A stretch of 64,000 bases of DNA from JBPOFM01 sp041391925 (GCA_041391925.1 JAWKNA010000004.1:248001-312000); one strand, 5' to 3'. Positions 43,726 through 51,882 are shown, counted from the stretch's first letter. Notes: generated by a model from the sequence alone, not told the origin. Program-made: numbers and translations.

Positions 43726-43857
43726 TTAAGCTTTGGGCTTTTTATCCACACTTATTTTTTCCAGAGTCGATGGGCGTTTTTTGATTTTTTTTCTTCGAAC
43801 CCCATACGTCCCTCGGTGTATTTTTCCGCGTCTTGATTTTTTATCTCCTTTTCCCAT
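43726..43857 (-). CDS. 30S ribosomal protein bTHX
   Basis: A 43-aa, strongly basic protein, too short for most gene finders. MGKGDKKSRRGKIHRGTYGV, then RRKKIKKRPSTLEKISVDKKPKA and a stop. The G-K-G-D-(K/R)-(K/R)-(S/T)-R-R-G-K-I-x-R-G-(T/S)-Y-G pattern is that of the ribosomal protein THX, which sits in the 30S head between rRNA helices. It is immediately convergent with yaaA. The gene symbol varies between databases (thx, rpsU-unrelated), so none is given. Confidence 0.93.
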   Translation of the reverse strand: MGKGDKKSRRGKIHRGTYGVRRKKIKKRPSTLEKISVDKKPKA

Positions 43858-43896
43858 TGAAAATTAGCTTTTTCATTCCCTTGAAGAAGGGAAACA

Positions 43897-43928
43897 TTCC
43901 TGCAAAGGTGCAAAGGCAGGAATCTTTT
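43897..43928. terminator. Hairpin in the gap before the UDG-like gene
   Basis: ATTCCTGC (43897-43904) pairs with GCAGGAAT (43917-43924), with a 12-nt loop, and runs into CTTTTAATT on the plus strand. It lies upstream of bTHX on its strand and beyond yaaA on the other, so it may end yaaA read-through or regulate bTHX. Confidence 0.5.
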
Positions 43929-43991
43929 AATTAAACAGTAATTTTGTAATAAATAAAATACAAAATTTAATTTAAATTAACAAGTATACGA

Positions 43992-44657
43992 ATGTTCCTC
44001 CACCAACATCCATACCCACCATTTATCCATGATGATACGACAAAGTTAATTGTGGGTACTTTGCCGCCGCCACGGTTTTCTACGGGAGAGTTATTGGAAA
44101 AGGACGTCGATTTTTGTTATGGGAGTTATTACAATTCGTTGTGGTTGTACATTGACAAAATCCATAACCTCAATCTCCGCTTTGACAATTCCCAAGAAGC
44201 GATAGATGAGCGCAAACAATTCCTTATCAAACAAAAAATAGGTGTTTGTGATATTGTAGAATCTGCAGAACGCGACAAAATTGATGCGTCAGATTTGGGA
44301 ATGAACAATGTGGTATTGAGGGATTTGATAGGTTATTTAAAACAGTTTCCAAACATTGTTACGCTCTTGTTCACTGGTGGCAACAGTAAAAATGGCCCTG
44401 AATATTTCTTCAGGAAACAGTTGAAGGCGTATGGATTAAAACTGAAACTGATCTCAAATGAAGTTCCACGTATTCACGAATTTGAATTCCCTTTTAAAGA
44501 GGGCATTCGGACCATAAAAACAGTCTCCCTGACCTCTGCTTCGGGGTCTGCCAATAGAGCCATTGGGAGCATGCCTTTGTACCAGCAACTCAAAGATCGC
44601 AATCCAGAATTTTCCACTTTCGATTTTAGAGTGATGCAGTATCGCGAATTTATTTGA
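43992..44657 (+). CDS. Uracil-DNA glycosylase-like protein
   Basis: A 221-aa protein. HPYPPFIHDDTTKLIVGTLPPPRFS resembles the start of the UDG superfamily fold (the GT.PPP loop binds the DNA strand) and LLFTGGNSKNGPEYFFRKQL the second active-site region. EQFPNIVTLLFTGGN is a strand-loop typical of the fold. The catalytic residues of the classical families cannot be matched safely. Its C-terminus ends 3 bp before the convergent DUF4256 gene. Role: probably repair of deaminated or other small-lesion bases, by fold only. Confidence 0.6.
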   Translation: MFLHQHPYPPFIHDDTTKLIVGTLPPPRFSTGELLEKDVDFCYGSYYNSLWLYIDKIHNLNLRFDNSQEAIDERKQFLIKQKIGVCDIVESAERDKIDASDLGMNNVVLRDLIGYLKQFPNIVTLLFTGGNSKNGPEYFFRKQLKAYGLKLKLISNEVPRIHEFEFPFKEGIRTIKTVSLTSASGSANRAIGSMPLYQQLKDRNPEFSTFDFRVMQYREFI

Positions 44658-44660
44658 AAT

Positions 44661-45224
44661 CTAAACCTTTAATACGCCTCTAAACCCTCTGGCAGCATAA
44701 TAGGATTCGGCACCATTGTGATAGATGAAAATGGTATCGTATCGAAAGTCCCCAAAGATGCCACCTCCCAGCTTACGGATAGTGCCAGGGGTTTTTAACC
44801 AAGAGGAGGTTTTGGTGTCAACAGCTCCCAAGGCTTGCAACTCCCTGTATTGTGCTTCATCGAGCATGTCAATGCCCATGCTTTCTGCCATGTTCATGGC
44901 GCTGTCTTTTGGTTTGTGCTCTTTTCTGGCTTCCAAGGCTTCATGGTCATAGCAAATACTTCGACGGCCTTTTGGGCTTTCGGCAACGCAATCATAAAAT
45001 AGATACTCACCTGTTTTTTTGTCCGTGCCTACCACGTCGGGCTCGCCACCAGTCTCTTCCATTAGGTCGAGGGACCAAACCTTGTCGGGCTTGGCTTCGA
45101 GTCTGGCTTGCACATCTTCCCAATTAATCCCTTTATGTCGATGCCTGTTCTTTTCAAAACGGGCTTTGAGGATTTTAAACAATTCGGCTGTTTGATCTGA
45201 TGATAATTGCTTTTTTGTGGCCAT
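44661..45224 (-). CDS. DUF4256 family protein
   Basis: A 187-aa protein of the length and motif set of DUF4256: LFKILKARFEKNRHRHKGINWEDVQARLE at the start, METGGEPDVV, LFYDCVAESPKGRRSICYDHEALEARK and GGGIFGDFRYDTIFIYHNGAESYYAARGFRGVLKV at the end. No function is known for the family. It converges with the UDG-like gene (3-bp gap). Next to it on the same strand is a VOC protein. Confidence 0.88.
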   Translation of the reverse strand: MATKKQLSSDQTAELFKILKARFEKNRHRHKGINWEDVQARLEAKPDKVWSLDLMEETGGEPDVVGTDKKTGEYLFYDCVAESPKGRRSICYDHEALEARKEHKPKDSAMNMAESMGIDMLDEAQYRELQALGAVDTKTSSWLKTPGTIRKLGGGIFGDFRYDTIFIYHNGAESYYAARGFRGVLKV

Positions 45225-45242
45225 GGTTTTTGTATTGAATGG

Positions 45243-45608
45243 TTAGTCCCATTGTTGAATTCGAATCCCCAGCTGTGAGTCCATCAAGGCAAATTCCTTG
45301 GCTCCCCAAGGGCGCAGGGTCACTTTCTTGAGGTTGGGATGCAGAAACTCAGGATGAGAGGCGGCTACTTTTTTGTAAACGCCTTCAATGTCTTTGGTAA
45401 CGAGCCTTAATTCTGGGCTGTGTTCTTTTGCCAATTCGGCATTTTCAAAGAGCATGAGTTGTAGCCCATCCTTTTCTAGAACACAAAAAGGATTGTTTGA
45501 AGACAGGTCGTTATGTTGGATGTTAAATTCGAGACACTCCACAAAGAGTTTCAGCCCATCTTTGGCATCTGCATAAAATATACTAGGGACGAGGTTGGTA
45601 AAATTCAT
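45243..45608 (-). CDS. VOC (glyoxalase-like) protein
   Basis: A 121-aa VOC-fold protein: LVPSIFYADAKDGLKLFVECLEF at the start, DGLQLMLFENAELAKEHSPELRLVT in the middle and GAKEFALMDSQLGIRIQQWD at the end. No metal-ligand set can be assigned with confidence. It is in the same orientation as DUF4256, 18 bp away. Confidence 0.8.
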   Translation of the reverse strand: MNFTNLVPSIFYADAKDGLKLFVECLEFNIQHNDLSSNNPFCVLEKDGLQLMLFENAELAKEHSPELRLVTKDIEGVYKKVAASHPEFLHPNLKKVTLRPWGAKEFALMDSQLGIRIQQWD

Positions 45609-45628
45609 GGACTAAAGTTAGCATTTTT

Positions 45629-45742
45629 TTAAGTATATTTTTTACGGATTTGTCCATAATGCCCTAAAAAGTCTTTAACTATTTCTCCTTTTGGGATGGT
45701 ATCTTTTAGCCATGTAAATGCATCCAGCTTATCTTTTGTCAT
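45629..45742 (-). CDS. Very small hypothetical protein (37 aa)
   Basis: A 37-aa ORF, MTKDKLDAFTWLKDTIPKGE... ending RKKYT, overlapping the DUF1801 stop by 14 bp in the operon headed by the ArsR gene. No known family. It may be a real small protein or the decayed tail of a longer one. Shortness makes the call uncertain. Confidence 0.35.
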   Translation of the reverse strand: MTKDKLDAFTWLKDTIPKGEIVKDFLGHYGQIRKKYT

Positions 45743-46163
45743 TCGAGTGTTTGATGCCATCGCGTATGGCGGCTTCAAGAATGTCGAGATGGATATCTTG
45801 GAGTGCTTTGAACTTGATGCAATAGCCCGTCACGCTGGCCTTGCCTAATGTGGTTCTATAGGTGCGTTTCAAGTAGGTCTTATCCTCGATGCCAAGGATA
45901 TAGATGGAGATACCTGTGGTATTTGCACTCATCCCTATTTGATAAAATTCCCTGCTCGTCCCATTGGCGTAGGGGATGGTGTAGCTTCCGTAGCCAATAT
46001 TGGGGTTGGAGAACACTTTTCCTGTGGCGTCCTTTCCATCCAAGAACCATAATTTACAGGCAGGCATCACTTGCAGTAAGGTACTGTGCAAGACTTGTAG
46101 GTCACTGCGTTTAGGCTCCGGTTGGCTGCTGATATAGGCTTGGATGTGTTCGTGTACGTTCAT
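45729..46163 (-). CDS. DUF1801 (YdhG-like) protein
   Basis: A 144-aa protein. The ATG at 46163 (MNVHEHIQAYISSQPEPKRSDLQVLHSTLLQVMP) is preferred over the GTG at 46181, because 46163 lies 1 bp after the stop of the preceding gene. DUF1801 features are seen as LWFLDGKD and GIEDKTYLKRTYRTTLGKASVTGYCIKF. The C-terminal KFKALQDIHLDILEAAIRDGIKH is the family end. Function unknown. It is the fourth of five coupled genes. Confidence 0.82.
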   Translation of the reverse strand: MNVHEHIQAYISSQPEPKRSDLQVLHSTLLQVMPACKLWFLDGKDATGKVFSNPNIGYGSYTIPYANGTSREFYQIGMSANTTGISIYILGIEDKTYLKRTYRTTLGKASVTGYCIKFKALQDIHLDILEAAIRDGIKHSNDKR

Positions 46164-46164
46164 A

Positions 46165-46374
46165 TCATTCCAATGTTTCACAGTTGAAGTTATGGCTTTT
46201 GAGTATCGTGGTGACTTTCAAGGCTACGGGTTCTTCGCTATAGCTGCGCACAATAGTATCGCAGTCTTCAGGGTCAAAGTTCCATGTGCCTTGTGTCAGG
46301 AGATTGTCAAAATGAAGTGTGAGCTTCGGTATCTGCGTTTTAAATTTCAAATAGGTTTTAAAAATAGCTATCAT
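46165..46374 (-). CDS. Small hypothetical protein (69 aa) in the ArsR operon
   Basis: A 69-aa protein, MIAIFKTYLKFKTQIPKLTL... ending NFNCETLE. It overlaps the SRPBCC stop by 4 bp (ATGA type) and ends 1 bp before the DUF1801 start, so it is almost surely translated. It has no signal peptide and no family I know. Confidence 0.6.
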   Translation of the reverse strand: MIAIFKTYLKFKTQIPKLTLHFDNLLTQGTWNFDPEDCDTIVRSYSEEPVALKVTTILKSHNFNCETLE

Positions 46375-46871
46375 TTTTTTGATAGGCGTGCCAAGACGGC
46401 TTCCAATTGTTTCAATGTCGCAGTAAATCCTTCCTTGAAGCCCATTTCAATCATTTTCTCCATGCGCTCACGCGATTCATTAAAGATAGTGATATGCACG
46501 TTGGTGATTCCATTCTGTTCGCTGAAGGTATAGTCCCATTCCGAACCTGGCAATTGTGGGTTTTCATCCTTATCGGCAAAGGCATTGTGCAACTTAAAAT
46601 TGGTTTTTGGGCTGATGGAGGTATATTCCTGAAGTATCCAACCTTCGTGTCCATCAGGGCTGACCATGGCATAAAACCGTTTGCCGCCCACTTCAAAATT
46701 CATATATTTTGTTTTGGCGGTGAAGGGTGTGGGTGCGTTCCATTGGTCTAGGAGTTCGGGTTTGGTAAAGGCATCCCATACCAGTGGAAGTTCGGCGGCA
46801 AATTCTCTTTGGATGGTAACTGTTTTTGCTCCTTTGTCAACGGTAAAATCAAATGCTAAGGAGTGGTTCAT
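46371..46871 (-). CDS. SRPBCC-domain (AHSA1-like) protein
   Basis: A 166-aa protein of the START/SRPBCC fold. Motifs: VTIQREFAAELPLVWDAFTKPELLDQWNAP at the start, GGKRFYAMVSPDGHEGWILQEYTSISP in the middle, and RMEKMIEMGFKEGFTATLKQLE near the end, where the long last helix covers the cavity. It should bind a small hydrophobic ligand. It is coupled by a 4-bp ATGA overlap to the ArsR-type regulator gene, a common pair. Confidence 0.9.
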   Translation of the reverse strand: MNHSLAFDFTVDKGAKTVTIQREFAAELPLVWDAFTKPELLDQWNAPTPFTAKTKYMNFEVGGKRFYAMVSPDGHEGWILQEYTSISPKTNFKLHNAFADKDENPQLPGSEWDYTFSEQNGITNVHITIFNESRERMEKMIEMGFKEGFTATLKQLEAVLARLSKK

Positions 46872-47188
46872 GGGTTCTGTTTTTTAAGGGTTGATAATAG
46901 AGTGTCGAGTTTGTTGAATTGGTTTTCCCACATATTTCGGTACTGTTCCAGCCAACTATCTATTTCTTTCAATTTTTCGAGTTCAAGAGAATAGTAGATT
47001 TCCCTGCCCTGTTGTTCCTGATGGACCAATTCGCATTCCGAAAGAATACGCAGGTGTTTGGAAACCGCTTGTCGGGTGGTGTTGAAGTTTTCGGCAATGG
47101 CGTTTGGGGTCATTGCCTGTACGGCTATGAGGGCAATGATGGCCCGTCGGGTGGGGTCGGCAATGGCTTGAAAGATATCTCTTCTCAT
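46868..47188 (-). CDS. ArsR-family winged-helix regulator
   Basis: A 106-aa regulator. The winged helix reads RRDIFQAIADPTRRAIIALIAVQAMTPNAIAENFNTTRQAVSKHLRILSECELVHQEQQGREIYYSLE. The metal-binding Cys of the arsenic/zinc subgroups is not found in the usual place, so it is probably a non-metal regulator of the following SRPBCC group. A strong TTTG-N20-TATATTTG promoter precedes it (47223-47254). Confidence 0.9.
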   Translation of the reverse strand: MRRDIFQAIADPTRRAIIALIAVQAMTPNAIAENFNTTRQAVSKHLRILSECELVHQEQQGREIYYSLELEKLKEIDSWLEQYRNMWENQFNKLDTLLSTLKKQNP

Positions 47189-47222
47189 AGTGGTCTCAGG
47201 TTTTTATGAAACTGTTTGGCTG

Positions 47223-47254
47223 CAAATATAAGTGCAACTATTCGGTTTCGCAAA
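47223..47254 (-). promoter_or_regulatory. Promoter of the ArsR operon
   Basis: Read on the minus strand, TTTG (47251-47254) and TATATTTG (47223-47230) are separated by 20 bp. This fits the Bacteroidota consensus TTTG / TAnnTTTG well. Confidence 0.7.
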
Positions 47255-47321
47255 TGTTTTGATTAGTATTTTTGAAAAAACAGTGTTTTTAACATAGATG
47301 AAGGTATAAATGGGTTCGTTG

Positions 47322-47360
47322 GTAACCTTTCCAATAACCTTTCCAGTAATCTTTCAAGTA
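47322..47360. repeat. Short 12-bp tandem repeat upstream of the helicase
   Basis: Three copies of a 12-mer close to GTAACCTTTCCA run on in tandem with small changes. They lie between the ArsR and helicase promoters. Confidence 0.55.
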
Positions 47361-47387
47361 CAGCATGCACAATCAAACAATAAGACG

Positions 47388-47395
47388 TATCTTTG
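47388..47395 (+). promoter_or_regulatory. -7 promoter element of the DEAD-box helicase gene
   Basis: TATCTTTG matches TAnnTTTG, 56 bp before the gene start. The same string precedes era and der. Confidence 0.45.
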
Positions 47396-47450
47396 CACCT
47401 TAATACGGGATGACGCTCGCTAATAGAAGGTCATTCGCCTAACATTAACT

Positions 47451-48731
47451 ATGTCATTCAATTCATTAGGATTATCTGAGGCTTTGCTCAAAGCCATCAG
47501 CAAACAAGGCTACACCACGCCTTCACCCATTCAACAAAAAGCCATTCCACTCATATTAGAACGCAAGGATGTCCTGGCCTCCGCACAGACAGGTACGGGC
47601 AAAACAGCCGGGTTTACCCTGCCCATGCTCCAGATTCTTTCGGAGGGGAAGCGGCTTCACAACCGTCCTATTCGTGCTTTGGTGCTCACGCCCACGCGCG
47701 AGCTTGCCGCACAGGTGCATGACAATGTCAAAAGCTACAGCGCCTTTTTGGACATCCGCAGTACGGTCATCTTTGGTGGTGTCAACCAAAATCCGCAGGT
47801 GGCAACGCTGCGTCAGGGGGTGGATATTTTGATTGCTACTCCAGGACGTTTGCTCGATCTGCACAACCAACGCTTTTTGTCCCTCAACAGCATCGAAATC
47901 CTCGTTCTGGATGAGGCTGATAGGATGCTGGACATGGGATTCCTTCGCGATATCAAAAAAATCATGGCACTCATGCCTGCAAAACGTCAGAATCTATTGT
48001 TCTCGGCAACCTTTTCCAAAGACATCAAATCCTTGGCCAATGACATTCTGCACCATCCCGTATTGGTGGAAGCCACACCGGAAAACTCCACCGTGGATGC
48101 CATCGCCCAAAAGGTCTATTTTGTAGAGAAGGGCGACAAGCCCAACGTGTTGGTAAAACTCATCCACGATGGCAACTGGGAGCAGGTGCTGGTCTTTACC
48201 CGTACCAAGCATGGTGCCAATAAGCTTACCAAAAAACTCATCAGCAGTAACATTGCGGCCCTTGCCATCCACGGCAATAAAAGCCAAGGGGCCCGCACCA
48301 AGGCCCTCGATGGGTTTAAGAAGAATGAGATTCGGGTATTGGTCGCCACAGATATTGCGGCACGTGGTCTCGACATCCCTTTGTTGCCCCATGTGGTCAA
48401 CTTTGAGTTGCCCAACATCCCCGAAGATTATGTCCATCGGATTGGTAGGACGGGAAGGGCAGGTGCCAGTGGCGAAGCCATCTCCTTGGTAAGTGGTGAA
48501 GAACGTGGTTTTTTGAGGGATATTGAAAAACTCACCGATAACCGCATCCCAAAAGCTGTTCTCGAAGGTTTTGAGCCAAGTGTACAAGAGACCCCAGCCG
48601 AGGAGAGGCCACCGAGACACCATCATCAACAGAGGAGCAGGCCTCAGGGCGATGGCACTAGCCCTCGGCGCAACAACCGAAACCGCAATCGCCATCGTAA
48701 CCGCAATCGCCGCAATGGCACTAACGATTAA
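47451..48731 (+). CDS. DEAD-box RNA helicase
   Basis: A 426-aa helicase. The nine motifs are in order: Q motif (IQQKAIPLILERKDVLASAQTGTGKT), Ia PTREL, Ib TPGRLLD, II DEADRML, III SAT, IV VFTRTKHGANKL, V ATDIAARGLDIP, VI HRIGRTGRAG. The C-terminus is basic (RSRPQGDGTSPRRNNRNRNR...), typical of RhlE-like enzymes that unwind rRNA or mRNA structure. It is the first gene of a short unit with the VF530 gene 38 bp downstream. Confidence 0.96.
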   Translation: MSFNSLGLSEALLKAISKQGYTTPSPIQQKAIPLILERKDVLASAQTGTGKTAGFTLPMLQILSEGKRLHNRPIRALVLTPTRELAAQVHDNVKSYSAFLDIRSTVIFGGVNQNPQVATLRQGVDILIATPGRLLDLHNQRFLSLNSIEILVLDEADRMLDMGFLRDIKKIMALMPAKRQNLLFSATFSKDIKSLANDILHHPVLVEATPENSTVDAIAQKVYFVEKGDKPNVLVKLIHDGNWEQVLVFTRTKHGANKLTKKLISSNIAALAIHGNKSQGARTKALDGFKKNEIRVLVATDIAARGLDIPLLPHVVNFELPNIPEDYVHRIGRTGRAGASGEAISLVSGEERGFLRDIEKLTDNRIPKAVLEGFEPSVQETPAEERPPRHHHQQRSRPQGDGTSPRRNNRNRNRHRNRNRRNGTND

Positions 48732-48769
48732 CCTAAAACTTAGAGCTTAACGCTTAAAACCAGACTCCC

Positions 48770-48988
48770 ATGCAACCCAACAACCCCCTTCATGGCATTA
48801 CCCTAGAGCGTATCGTCACGGAATTGCAGGCGCACTATGGTTGGGAATATATGGGCGAGATGATTCGCATTCGCTGCTTTACGGACAATCCCTCCATCGC
48901 ATCGAGTTTAAAATTCTTACGCAAGACGCCTTGGGCACGTACCAAGGTGGAGGCGATGTATGTGAAGATGTTGGAAAATAGACGCTAA
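48770..48988 (+). CDS. VF530 family (DUF2132) protein
   Basis: A 72-aa protein: MQPNNPLHGITLERIVTELQAHYGWEYMGEMIRIRCFTDNPSIASSLKFLRKTPWARTKVEAMYV. This is the compact all-helical VF530 domain (DNA-binding by structure). It lies 38 bp after the helicase on the same strand. After it, an imperfect inverted GTGTTTGA / TCAAACAC at about 49006-49052 may form a terminator loop. Confidence 0.88.
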   Translation: MQPNNPLHGITLERIVTELQAHYGWEYMGEMIRIRCFTDNPSIASSLKFLRKTPWARTKVEAMYVKMLENRR

Positions 48989-49078
48989 GTTTGTCATCCT
49001 TGAGGGTGTTTGATACTGGCATCCTAAGTTCGAAGGGAAAACGTCAAACACTTAATGGAAACCTCCCTAGTGAGTCTG

Positions 49079-49876
49079 TTACCCAAAGGGCGATAGGGTC
49101 ACCGTTCCAAACTTCCAGTTGGTGACGAATCCGATGAGGATTAAAAGCAAGAGGTACACTTGCACCATCAGCAGTATAAAAAACAAAGCAATCCGATAGA
49201 CCATGCCCCAACGGGAATATAGCGTGCCAAAGGCCTCCACATAGCCATAGCCCACATAGAGTATGGCTGCCAAAGGCGTCCCAATGTTAATGATGGAGGA
49301 CACCACATCGGCATCCGTTAACAGATTCAAATAAAACAGAAGATGACCGATGGCTGAAATCAGCAAAATGCCCAAGAGCACCATCCCAGAGAGTATAAAA
49401 TGCTCGCTCAAGTTCAATTGCCGTCTTCGGAAGAGGATACAGCTGGACACTGCTGCCAAGGGCACAAACAAAAACACCACCAGCTTGCTTTGGTCTGCAA
49501 TAAGGGTGTTCAGTCGTATGCTGGCTTCATCCTTGTAGGGCGTTGTGCTGAGGGGACTGCCCTGCGCCGTGGCCAAGACCTCATAAAAATGGCGCAAGAA
49601 CAAAATCAATCCGAAAAGGAAGAGGGATAACAGGAACAGGTTGTAATACGGTTTCCGTTTTCCTGCAATATAATCGAGGGCAGCGGTTCCTGGACGCCGC
49701 AAGGATTGCTTGGCGGTATAGAGCATGCCTCTTTCGATGCTGAAGGTGCCGTGGAGAATATCATTGAACAGGAAATTTTTGAACGTGATGCGCCGTGTGT
49801 CTGCTTTTTGACCACAGTTGGAGCAATAGGGTCCTACCAAGGCATGGTTACAATTGAGGCATGTGGGTGATGGCAT
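49079..49876 (-). CDS. DUF3667 membrane protein with zinc-ribbon start
   Basis: A 265-aa protein. The N-terminus has a zinc ribbon (CLNCNHALVGPYCSNCGQKA, residues about 5-24). Then DTRRITFKNFLFNDILHGTFSIERGMLYTAKQSLRRPGTAALDYIAGKRKPYYN is the family core, after which four or five membrane segments follow. Function unknown. It stands alone on the minus strand with a ribosome-free gap of about 220 bp to the next gene. Confidence 0.88.
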   Translation of the reverse strand: MPSPTCLNCNHALVGPYCSNCGQKADTRRITFKNFLFNDILHGTFSIERGMLYTAKQSLRRPGTAALDYIAGKRKPYYNLFLLSLFLFGLILFLRHFYEVLATAQGSPLSTTPYKDEASIRLNTLIADQSKLVVFLFVPLAAVSSCILFRRRQLNLSEHFILSGMVLLGILLISAIGHLLFYLNLLTDADVVSSIINIGTPLAAILYVGYGYVEAFGTLYSRWGMVYRIALFFILLMVQVYLLLLILIGFVTNWKFGTVTLSPFG

Positions 49877-50096
49877 AGGGCTTCTTTTGATGCTGCTAAT
49901 GTACGGAATTTGTTTCTTGGTTGCATGCTTTGGTGGATGGTGTTGGGAAGGGAGTTTGGAATCTACAAACGTTTCGGTACGGTCGAAATTTTTTTTTGAT
50001 GACGTTTTTTATTTTTTTCCGATGTCTTTTTGGAAGGCCTCTTTATGTGAAGGCATTATCTTCCTTTGAGCAACCACAATTTAAACCTTAGCGGTC

Positions 50097-50816
50097 ATGA
50101 AAACACTTTTAGTAGGTTTCTTTATGGGAATCCAAGTGCTTTCAGCCCAAGTGGGCATAGGCACGACGGCTCCCACCAAAACGTTGGACATTAATGGGGA
50201 ACTCCGTGTGCGCACCTTACCGACCATGAATACGTCTTTGAATTTGCTAACGAGCGATGCCAATGGCAATGTGGGCAAAATAACCAATGCAAAACTCCTT
50301 AAGGACATCTATTTTAAGGAAGCCACAGGCCCCGTCAACTATTTTGTGAACACCACGGGGCAGTTTACGAACGATAACATCAACCTGAACCTGGACAATG
50401 TGGTGGTCATTCCTGCCCGTGTGAAAGCTACGCTTATTGTGAACTACTCGGTGCCGATGGGCAACACCTTTAGAACCTATCAAGTGAATGGGTATATTGG
50501 CATCCGGTTTTTGAGAAACGGAGTGGAGGCCCCTGCAGGGAGTCGTAAATTTTCGATGCCCAATACCTATCGCAACGGAAGCAACAACTTTTACGAAGTG
50601 GTGGATATGGTCACCGTGGGCACCACCTTTCTAGAAACCATAGACAACACTGCCAATAATTCGCCCCTGACCATCACTTATGCCCTAAAGGGCTATATAG
50701 AGCAGGCCTATTCTGCCACGCAAGTGAACTATCGGTTTAACATGTGGGCCAGCAGTGGCGATAATTATAATTGGGGTAAGGGGTTTATATCTACACAGCT
50801 GTATATACAGCAGTAA
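50097..50816 (+). CDS. Secreted QVGIGT-type protein
   Basis: A 239-aa protein with a signal peptide (MKTLLVGFFMGIQVLSA). QVGIGTTAPTKTLDINGELRVRTLP (about 18-42) is the N-terminal motif common in Bacteroidota surface proteins, where it is often followed by a beta-helix. The rest is beta-rich, LLTSDANGNVGKITNAKLLKDIYF and RFNMWASSGDNYNWGKGFISTQLYIQ. No T9SS sorting domain is present. Function unknown, perhaps a cell-surface matrix component. The 21-bp minisatellite starts 63 bp after its stop. Confidence 0.8.
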   Translation: MKTLLVGFFMGIQVLSAQVGIGTTAPTKTLDINGELRVRTLPTMNTSLNLLTSDANGNVGKITNAKLLKDIYFKEATGPVNYFVNTTGQFTNDNINLNLDNVVVIPARVKATLIVNYSVPMGNTFRTYQVNGYIGIRFLRNGVEAPAGSRKFSMPNTYRNGSNNFYEVVDMVTVGTTFLETIDNTANNSPLTITYALKGYIEQAYSATQVNYRFNMWASSGDNYNWGKGFISTQLYIQQ

Positions 50817-50879
50817 ATCTGTCGTTTTCTACTTTTGAGGGGGTGCTTGCTTTTGTGTTTTCACTTTTCATACATGTCT

Positions 50880-51173
50880 TCGGAGTGTGAGGCAGGGTGT
50901 TCGGAGTGTGCGTAAGCGTGTATGGAGTGTGAGGAGACGTGTTTGGAGTGTGAGGAAGCGAGTTTGGAGTGTGAGGAAGCGTGTTCGGAGTGTGAGTAAG
51001 CGTGTTCGGAGTGTGAGGAGACGTGTTTGGAGTGTGAGGAAGCGTGTTTGGAGTGTGCGGAAGCGTGTTTGGAGTGTGAGGAAGGGTGTTCGGAGTGTGC
51101 GGAAGCGTGTTCGGAGTGTGAGGAAGGGTGTTCGGAGTGTGAGGAAGCGAGTTTGGAGTGTGAGTAAGCGAGT
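50880..51173. repeat. 21-bp minisatellite, 14 copies
   Basis: Fourteen contiguous 21-bp units, exactly 294 bp, of the form T(C/T)GGAGTGTG(A/C)G(G/T)A(A/G)(G/C)(C/G)G(T/A)GT. It has no spacers and is not a CRISPR. Several frames are open through the array because the unit is a multiple of 3; none is called as a gene. It separates the QVGIGT gene from island 2. A different 21-bp array (21996) closes island 1. Confidence 0.95.
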
Positions 51174-51240
51174 TTAAATGTGGGAACACGTTTGGAAGAC
51201 AATCTGAAGTTTAACAGGCTAGCTAAACCCATGACTTATG

Positions 51241-51882
51241 TTAGTGGAGGTTCTTAATTTTAGTTAATAACTGATCAAGATTATTTAAGTCTTTATTATA
51301 TATTGAAATTAATTTTAACTTTAAATCCTTATAAATTTTAATTTTTTCTAGTTTTCTTTTTTCATATTCAGAATCTCCTTCAAGTCCCCAATATTCAATA
51401 TAACAATCGTATTCTGGAAGATAAAAATCAGAAACAATTACTACTTTTTTGTTTTTATAAATTAAAGGTTCATATTCGTGTATTATTGAATGATAATTTA
51501 GCCATAAATCAATAATTAATTCTGAATTAGATCTAACAATATGTCCATCTGGTGAAATTTTCTTTGGGGGTTTTCTATAAAATTCACTAATTGTATTATC
51601 AAATCCTTTTAAGTAATAATCAATTCCGTCCTTTAGGTGATTAATTAGTTCAAGATTTGACCAAACTTTCTTTTGCTCTTTCATTTTCTCAATAATAACT
51701 GCGGATTTTACAATTATCTCTTCAAAATGAGTTTGACCTTTCACATATTTATTTTGCTTGTAAAGTTTATCCACTTCTTTATTTAATAGGCTTTTTCCAT
51801 TATATTGATTTTCAAGTACAATTTGTTCTTGCATATTTTTATAATATTCTTGATTCTTTTTTATTGCTTTTTCTATTGTCAT
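51241..51882 (-). CDS. Vsr-like/PD-(D/E)XK nuclease-fold protein
   Basis: A 213-aa protein. After an N-terminal helical region, RSNSELIIDLWLNYHSIIHEYEPLIYKNKKVVIVSDFYLPEYDCYIEYWG (about 115-165) has the pattern of Vsr/PD-(D/E)XK proteins: S-x-S-E at the first helix, a D-F-x-L-P strand and I-E-x-W. Its C-terminus (KIKIYKDLKLKLISIYNKDLN) fits the fold's last strands. It may be a repair- or defence-related nuclease. It is the outermost gene of island 2, next to the minisatellite, and lies before the TIR cassette on the same strand with a 201-bp gap. Confidence 0.55.
   Translation of the reverse strand: MTIEKAIKKNQEYYKNMQEQIVLENQYNGKSLLNKEVDKLYKQNKYVKGQTHFEEIIVKSAVIIEKMKEQKKVWSNLELINHLKDGIDYYLKGFDNTISEFYRKPPKKISPDGHIVRSNSELIIDLWLNYHSIIHEYEPLIYKNKKVVIVSDFYLPEYDCYIEYWGLEGDSEYEKRKLEKIKIYKDLKLKLISIYNKDLNNLDQLLTKIKNLH

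Noticed and set aside
50791..51232. ORFs across the second 21-bp array (for example PHTPNTL and SHSEHAS repeats)
   Set aside because: Same cause as for the first array: three or more frames are open at once, a hallmark of a non-coding repeat.
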